Below, one piece after another: positions 5,061 through 7,486 of a DNA stretch of 7,486 nucleotides. The notes under the pieces are model-generated. The model did no database searches. It was not told where the DNA came from and saw nothing but the letters and a program-made list of their open reading frames with translations. Both the position numbers and the translations under genes were made by a program. This DNA is from Treponema sp. (GTDB taxonomy: Bacteria; Spirochaetota; Spirochaetia; Treponematales; Breznakiellaceae), in contig WQZT01000078.1 in assembly GCA_009780595.1 (NCBI GenBank), forward strand, positions 1 through 7,486, given 5' to 3'. How positions within the stretch are numbered: position 1 is the first letter of the stretch; every line of letters begins with the position of its first letter.

Positions 5061-6215
5061 ATGGGTAGAATACTAGCGGGAATACCGCTGACGGAAATGC
5101 CATTGCGCCTTCTTCAATCACCGAGCGTTACAGACTTTCAGTTGAAAGATGACCCGATGCAAACGGTAATTCTGCTGATAGGTGTTGCTGTCTTAGTAAT
5201 CGTGATAACGGTCGTGAAACTGCTCCGCAGAGTGAGTCCTTCAATTGCCGGAAAAGCACGCAATAATATACGCGCTCCGCTTTCCCCTCGCAAGTTTTCG
5301 TTTTTGACACTGCGGCGCATTGCTTCATCCTACGGTCTTAACCGTGAGCAAACTAAACTCTTAGAGTATATTTTTAGAAATGACGAAATTGCCGACCCCG
5401 AGCGTGTGATGAGAAATCCGGCGCTTGTCGATCAGCACTTTAAGCGGGCATACCGGAAAATCGAACGGAGTTCGGAGACTGAGGAGGAGGCGCAGACGCG
5501 TTTTGCAAAACTGTTTAGTCTACGGGATATTATTGATTTGGGCGCGCATACGGACAGTGATGCTCCCGTTAAGCTTTCGGAAAACACTCCGGCTATTCTT
5601 ATGGTGGGAAATGAGAGCTACCCAGTCAAGGTGATCAAATCGCAGGGGAAAAATGTAGTCGTTGAGGCACCGAGAAACGCATTGGGAACTCCCATCCGCG
5701 TTGCGAAAGATATGAGTGTTACGCTGTCGTTTTTTACGAGATCAAGCGAGGGCTTTTCTCTTGCAGGAAACGCCGTTGGATCTTCGGATACTCCACGGGG
5801 GGCGGGGCTTGAGATCCAACATTTGGGGAAACTGAAACCTCTTGCAAAGAGGATGTACCGCCGCAAGAAGGTTTCGATACGGGCGGATATTTCCATGGTA
5901 TTCCTTGAAGGATCGAAAAAGAAAAAAGATCAAAAACTTGTTGTTGACCCCAGAAAATCTTTGGGTACTATTTTGGATATTTCCAAAGGCGGCTGTGCGT
6001 TGAAAGTTTCCGCTGCGATCCCGGTTGGTTCGCGCCTTAAAATTTCTATGTTCTTCAACGAAAAGCATCCGATTCACGTTGTCGGACAGGTACTGAGAAT
6101 TAACAAGTCAGGAACCGTGGGAACTATTCTGCATATTAAGTTTCTGAAAGTTCCGCTGTGGGCATTCAATTCGATCAGTGCACTCGTTTATGGTTACAAT
6201 GATTCATGGGATTAG
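5061..6215 (+). CDS. Membrane-anchored PilZ-domain cyclic-di-GMP receptor, flagellar-brake-like
   Basis: A 384-residue protein predicted to sense cyclic-di-GMP at the inner membrane. Residues 1-33 are a short N-terminal segment, and 35-53 form one strongly hydrophobic helix (VILLIGVAVLVIVITVV) followed by basic residues, which predicts a cytoplasmic body. Residues about 78-160 are helical and charged. Residues about 175-255 look like a beta-barrel domain of the type found before PilZ in YcgR-like proteins. The PilZ domain runs from about 261 to 370: R264-x3-R268 with R274 nearby supplies the arginine motif, and D306-I-S-K-G-G311 is the classic D/N-x-S-x-x-G motif. Both ligand-binding motifs appear intact, so binding is expected. 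PilZ proteins of spirochaetes and enterics affect motility, and position behind fliD supports a flagellar role. The lower GC leader and possible own promoter suggest it may also be expressed separately. The exact alignment of the arginine motif is uncertain. Confidence 0.88.
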   Translation: MGRILAGIPLTEMPLRLLQSPSVTDFQLKDDPMQTVILLIGVAVLVIVITVVKLLRRVSPSIAGKARNNIRAPLSPRKFSFLTLRRIASSYGLNREQTKLLEYIFRNDEIADPERVMRNPALVDQHFKRAYRKIERSSETEEEAQTRFAKLFSLRDIIDLGAHTDSDAPVKLSENTPAILMVGNESYPVKVIKSQGKNVVVEAPRNALGTPIRVAKDMSVTLSFFTRSSEGFSLAGNAVGSSDTPRGAGLEIQHLGKLKPLAKRMYRRKKVSIRADISMVFLEGSKKKKDQKLVVDPRKSLGTILDISKGGCALKVSAAIPVGSRLKISMFFNEKHPIHVVGQVLRINKSGTVGTILHIKFLKVPLWAFNSISALVYGYNDSWD

Positions 6216-6254
6216 TGGGTGGCTTGCATTTTTTAGCACAGGGCAAGCGTGTTT

Positions 6255-6294
6255 AATCCCCCGCTGTTTATTGCGGGGGATTGGTTGTGTTTTT
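6255..6294. terminator. Intrinsic terminator between convergent genes
   Basis: AATCCCCCGC (6255-6264) pairs perfectly with GCGGGGGATT (6273-6282) around an eight-base loop, and two G-U pairs can extend the stem. On the plus strand it lies 39 bases after the PilZ stop and is followed by a thymine-rich stretch (TGTGTTTTT, 6286-6294). On the minus strand it begins 10 bases after the symporter stop, but the tail there is less uridine-rich. It probably ends the flagellar transcript and may serve both directions. The rest of the short gap from 6216 holds nothing else I can support. Confidence 0.8.
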
Positions 6295-7486
6295 AGTTCT
6301 CCCGTTTCCAATACGGAGTTTCCACACCTATATCTTCGCTGTAAAACGTCGGCTCTGTGCCTCTGCCCGCTCTGAAATCCCTGATCTGCTTTTTGTAGTT
6401 GTCAAAACATTTAACTACAATATTGCAGAGGATAAAAAGGGCAATGATGTTAATAGTGGCAAGTATGCCAGTGAAAATATCCGCCATGCTCCACACCAGT
6501 TCCAGCGGAACAATCGAAGCTACAATAATAGTCAGCCCGCCTAAAACCTTGAACACATTCACTGCGCTTTGTTTTTTCGCGATAAACCGAAAGCAGGTTT
6601 CGCCATAAAAATAATTGCCGATAAGCGACGTGAACGGCAAGAGGAAAAGCATAACGTTGAGGAACGGAGCTGCAAGCGGCCCAATCCAAAAGTTCAACGA
6701 TTCCCGCACGAGTGCCACGCCGCGCGCTGTTGTGCCGTCAATGTAGTTTCCCGACATAAGAATGATGAAAGCCGTCGCGGAAGAAATAATGATTGTATCG
6801 TTGAGAACGCCGAAGCTCTGCACCGCGCCTTGTTTGACAGGATGCGAAACATCAGACGTTGCCGCCGCCAGCGGAGCCGAACCAACGCCTGCTTCATTTG
6901 AGAACAGCCCTCGAGCAAGCCCGGTTCTCACCGCCTGTGCAACGGTGAATCCCAGTATGCCGCCGCCAGCTTGCTCTGCACCAAACGCGGAGCTAACGAT
7001 GTAGCCCATTGTGGAAATGAACAGCGGGAGATTTATGATGATGATAATAAAACACACTACGAGGTACCCGAGAATAATCGGCGGCATTAAAATCGAAGCT
7101 ACTTGCGAAATGCGCTTGATGCCGCCAAAAATAATAAACATGATAATGGCGGAAATAGCTATGCCGAGTATGAGGCGGTTGGGGACAAATGCTTCGAATG
7201 TATCAGCAATGGTGTTTGTTTGGACAGAGTTAAATATGAACACATAGGTGAACGCCAAAATTGCCGCGTGTATGTAACTTGGTGTTTTTGATTTGAACGC
7301 CCGCTGAATGTAGTACATCGCGCCGCCCATAAATCTGTCGCGGTGGTTTTCTTTGTAAATCTGGCTCAACGTTGATTCGACAAAGCCGGTTGCCGCACCA
7401 AGAATTGTCATCATCCACATCCAGAAAATGGCTCCGGCTCCGCCTGATGTTATTGCAACGGCAACGCCGACAATGTTGCCTGTTCC
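6293..7486 (-). CDS. Sodium:alanine/glycine symporter, AGCS family, C-terminal part (5' end outside window)
   Basis: An inner-membrane secondary transporter that takes up alanine or glycine with sodium. The minus-strand frame is open from 7486 down to the TAA at 6295-6293, giving 397 residues of a family that is usually 440-550 long, so the first part is missing. The ATG at 7420 is internal: the 22 codons before it encode G-T-G-N-I-V-G-V and a glycine-rich stretch ending AIFWMW, a hallmark of the family. A second hallmark, GLFSNEAGVGSAPLAAA, lies at visible residues 193-209. About nine hydrophobic segments follow the family pattern, including a very isoleucine-rich one (CFIIIIINLPLFI). The C-terminus is a charged cytoplasmic tail of about 30 residues ending YWKREN. 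It converges on the flagellar cluster and has no evident functional link to it. Substrate preference between alanine and glycine cannot be read here. Confidence 0.93.
   Translation of the reverse strand, partial: GTGNIVGVAVAITSGGAGAIFWMWMMTILGAATGFVESTLSQIYKENHRDRFMGGAMYYIQRAFKSKTPSYIHAAILAFTYVFIFNSVQTNTIADTFEAFVPNRLILGIAISAIIMFIIFGGIKRISQVASILMPPIILGYLVVCFIIIIINLPLFISTMGYIVSSAFGAEQAGGGILGFTVAQAVRTGLARGLFSNEAGVGSAPLAAATSDVSHPVKQGAVQSFGVLNDTIIISSATAFIILMSGNYIDGTTARGVALVRESLNFWIGPLAAPFLNVMLFLLPFTSLIGNYFYGETCFRFIAKKQSAVNVFKVLGGLTIIVASIVPLELVWSMADIFTGILATINIIALFILCNIVVKCFDNYKKQIRDFRAGRGTEPTFYSEDIGVETPYWKREN

Noticed and set aside
7034..7049. ATG/ATA triplet run inside the symporter gene
   Set aside because: It simply encodes the isoleucine run of a membrane segment; too short to treat as a contingency repeat.
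1..7486. CRISPR arrays, tRNA or rRNA genes, insertion sequences, phage genes or defence systems
   Set aside because: Looked for on both strands; no periodic repeats, cloverleaf-like sequences, transposase-like frames or other mobile element signs were seen.

Overview
The window is a flagellar filament locus from a spirochaete, most likely Treponema or a close relative. Two FlaB-type core flagellins sit in tandem, followed by flaG, fliD, an unrecognised gene and a PilZ-domain gene. Strong, well-spaced Shine-Dalgarno (SD) sequences and roughly balanced base composition fit treponemes. From memory, T. pallidum has a similar flaB1 - flaB3 - fliD order. The species cannot be set from this sequence alone.

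Layout, left to right. Bases 1-416 hold the C-terminal half of one flagellin, cut by the window edge. Bases 417-720 are a 304-base gap packed with inverted repeats, ending in a leader that looks like a CsrA target. A complete 284-residue flagellin follows (721-1575). Next is a 191-base gap with three hairpins (1576-1766), then flaG (1767-2123), fliD (2179-4152), a 283-residue protein of unknown function (4169-5020) and a membrane-anchored PilZ protein (5061-6215). All of these are on the plus strand. A GC-rich hairpin at 6255-6282 closes this cluster. It also separates it from a convergent minus-strand gene (6293 to the window end) encoding the C-terminal part of an AGCS-family sodium:alanine/glycine symporter, which is metabolically unrelated.

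How the genes fit together. The FlaB proteins form the core of the periplasmic filament. FliD is the distal cap under which flagellin subunits fold. FlaG is a filament-associated accessory protein. PilZ proteins bind cyclic-di-GMP and commonly tune flagellar rotation or motility. The unknown gene lies directly behind fliD, where many bacteria carry the flagellin chaperone fliS, so a flagellar role is plausible but unproven. The regulatory layer is the most interesting part. I see a two-site CsrA-like leader over the SD of the second flagellin, structured intergenic RNA after both flagellin genes, and sigma-28-like promoter candidates inside flaG and just ahead of the PilZ gene. All regulatory calls rest on motif and base-pairing inspection only.
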